Source: CAYJEQ01 sp964369235 (GTDB taxonomy: Bacteria > Bacillota > Clostridia > Oscillospirales > Ruminococcaceae). Taken from it: a stretch of DNA of 23,267 nucleotides. The translations under genes and the position numbers were made by a program. Below, piece by piece: positions 22,626 through 23,267 of this stretch (position 1 is its first letter; each line of letters begins with the position of its first letter). The stretch is from NCBI GenBank assembly GCA_964369235.1, contig CAYJEQ010000042.1, positions 1 to 23,267 on the forward strand, given 5' to 3'. The notes under the pieces were generated by a model. It was not told the DNA's origin. It ran no database searches and was given only the letters and a program-made list of their open reading frames with translations.

Positions 22626-23129
22626 ATGGCAAAGTTAAAGGTTCTAATCTCCAATAGACAAAATAAAGTTAAGCTACCTACAGGTATGCGTTTATTACTA
22701 AGAAGGTGCTGTCATGCAGTCCTTGCTTTAGAAGGTATAGAAGAAGATGCAGAGGTAAGCATAACATTTATAGACAACCCCCAGATACAGGAGTTAAATC
22801 AGCAGTATCGCAACAAGGACAAGGCTACTGATGTGCTGTCCTTCCCTTTAGGGGAGAATGGTGTCTATGATATAAGTGAGGAAACAGGTGCAATCCAGCT
22901 AGGAGATGTGGTAATCTCAGCAGAGAAAGCACTAGAGCAGTCGGAGATATACGGACATAGTTTCCAGCGTGAAATGTCATTTTTAACGGTACATTCTATG
23001 TTACACCTACTAGGCTACGACCACGAAACCAGCTCCCTAGATGCAATGCGCATGAGGGAAAAGGAAGAAAGTGTCCTGCTTAAACTGGGCATGACTAGAC
23101 AGGTGGCATACGAGCAGTTTGATAACTAA
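22626..23129 (+). CDS. ybeY: Endoribonuclease YbeY (rRNA maturation factor)
   Basis: A single-strand endoribonuclease in 16S rRNA 3'-end maturation and ribosome quality control, 167 residues, the usual length. The zinc motif is HSMLHLLGYDH (His123, His127, His133); upstream are SITFIDNPQIQELNQQYRNKDKATDVLSFP, here noted by its core NKDKATDVLSFP, and LGDVVISAEKA. Ribosome site options are AGG at 10 bases or AAAGGA at 14 bases before the ATG. It follows the nested inverted-repeat element, so its leader may include part of that structure. Confidence 0.96.
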   Translation: MAKLKVLISNRQNKVKLPTGMRLLLRRCCHAVLALEGIEEDAEVSITFIDNPQIQELNQQYRNKDKATDVLSFPLGENGVYDISEETGAIQLGDVVISAEKALEQSEIYGHSFQREMSFLTVHSMLHLLGYDHETSSLDAMRMREKEESVLLKLGMTRQVAYEQFDN

Positions 23130-23167
23130 CCTAGCCTCTTTATTAAGAGATAGTGAAAGGACATAAG

Positions 23168-23256
23168 TTTGAAAATAAAATTTTCAAACCGCAAGTTTTG
23201 AGGCTTTTCACTGGGAGTGAAATTTTGCTAATGCCAGTTTACTGGCAATGCAAAAT
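23168..23256. repeat. Hairpin cluster at the window end
   Basis: Three adjacent inverted repeats after ybeY: GTTTGAAAAT/ATTTTCAAAC (loop AAA), TTTCACT/AGTGAAA (loop GGG), and nested ATTTTGC/GCAAAAT enclosing TGCCAGT/ACTGGCA. No long T tract follows any of them. A GAAAGGA site at 23154 precedes a TTG that opens only a 10-codon frame, so no gene is called before the window ends. Confidence 0.55.
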
Positions 23257-23267
23257 CGCCTAAAACA

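Overview
The window is low-GC Firmicute DNA, most likely from a clostridial (Lachnospirales-like) anaerobe. That is inferred from strong AGGAGG-type ribosome sites, AT-rich intergenic regions, a PerR/rubrerythrin pair, the order of the pst-phoU-phoPR genes, a type II dehydroquinase and an aroE-aroK fusion. No rRNA, tRNA, CRISPR array, transposase or phage gene was recognised.

Layout. Positions 1-1631 (minus) hold the 5' part of a large secreted surface protein. It has a Glu-Thr-Pro-Glu-Gly pentapeptide stalk interrupted by exactly 100 Ns, which is an assembly gap. Positions 1871-9565 (minus) form an aromatic amino acid operon, transcribed in the order leader peptide, aroF, aroB, aroA, aroC, pheA, aroE-aroK fusion, aroQ, terminator. 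It encodes all seven shikimate-pathway activities plus the chorismate mutase/prephenate dehydratase that commits chorismate to phenylalanine. Positions 9680-10861 (plus) hold perR and rubrerythrin, an oxidative-stress module. Positions 10922-12716 (minus) hold an XRE-type regulator with membrane segments and an unknown lipoprotein. Positions 12999-20220 (minus) hold the phosphate operon pstS-pstC-pstA-pstB-phoU-phoP-phoR, preceded by TTAACA direct repeats that look like a Pho box. Positions 20402-23129 (plus) hold a membrane-anchored metallophosphoesterase, phoH and ybeY.

The most notable observation is in the aroF leader. A consensus-like promoter is followed by a 33-codon ORF with its own ribosome site and the run YFYFFFYF, and then by a strong intrinsic terminator (13-bp stem plus T6) before aroF. 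This has the architecture of ribosome-mediated (pheL-like) attenuation responding to Tyr and Phe, which is uncommon in Firmicutes, where T-box riboswitches usually do this job. The DAHP synthase also carries the N-terminal domain that binds Tyr/Phe in Thermotoga-type enzymes, so the pathway may sense the same amino acids at both RNA and enzyme level.

Other unexplained structures are a roughly 290-bp nested inverted-repeat element between phoH and ybeY, an interspersed hairpin repeat family (four copies) near gene 3' ends, and a metallophosphoesterase that appears to start at ATT.
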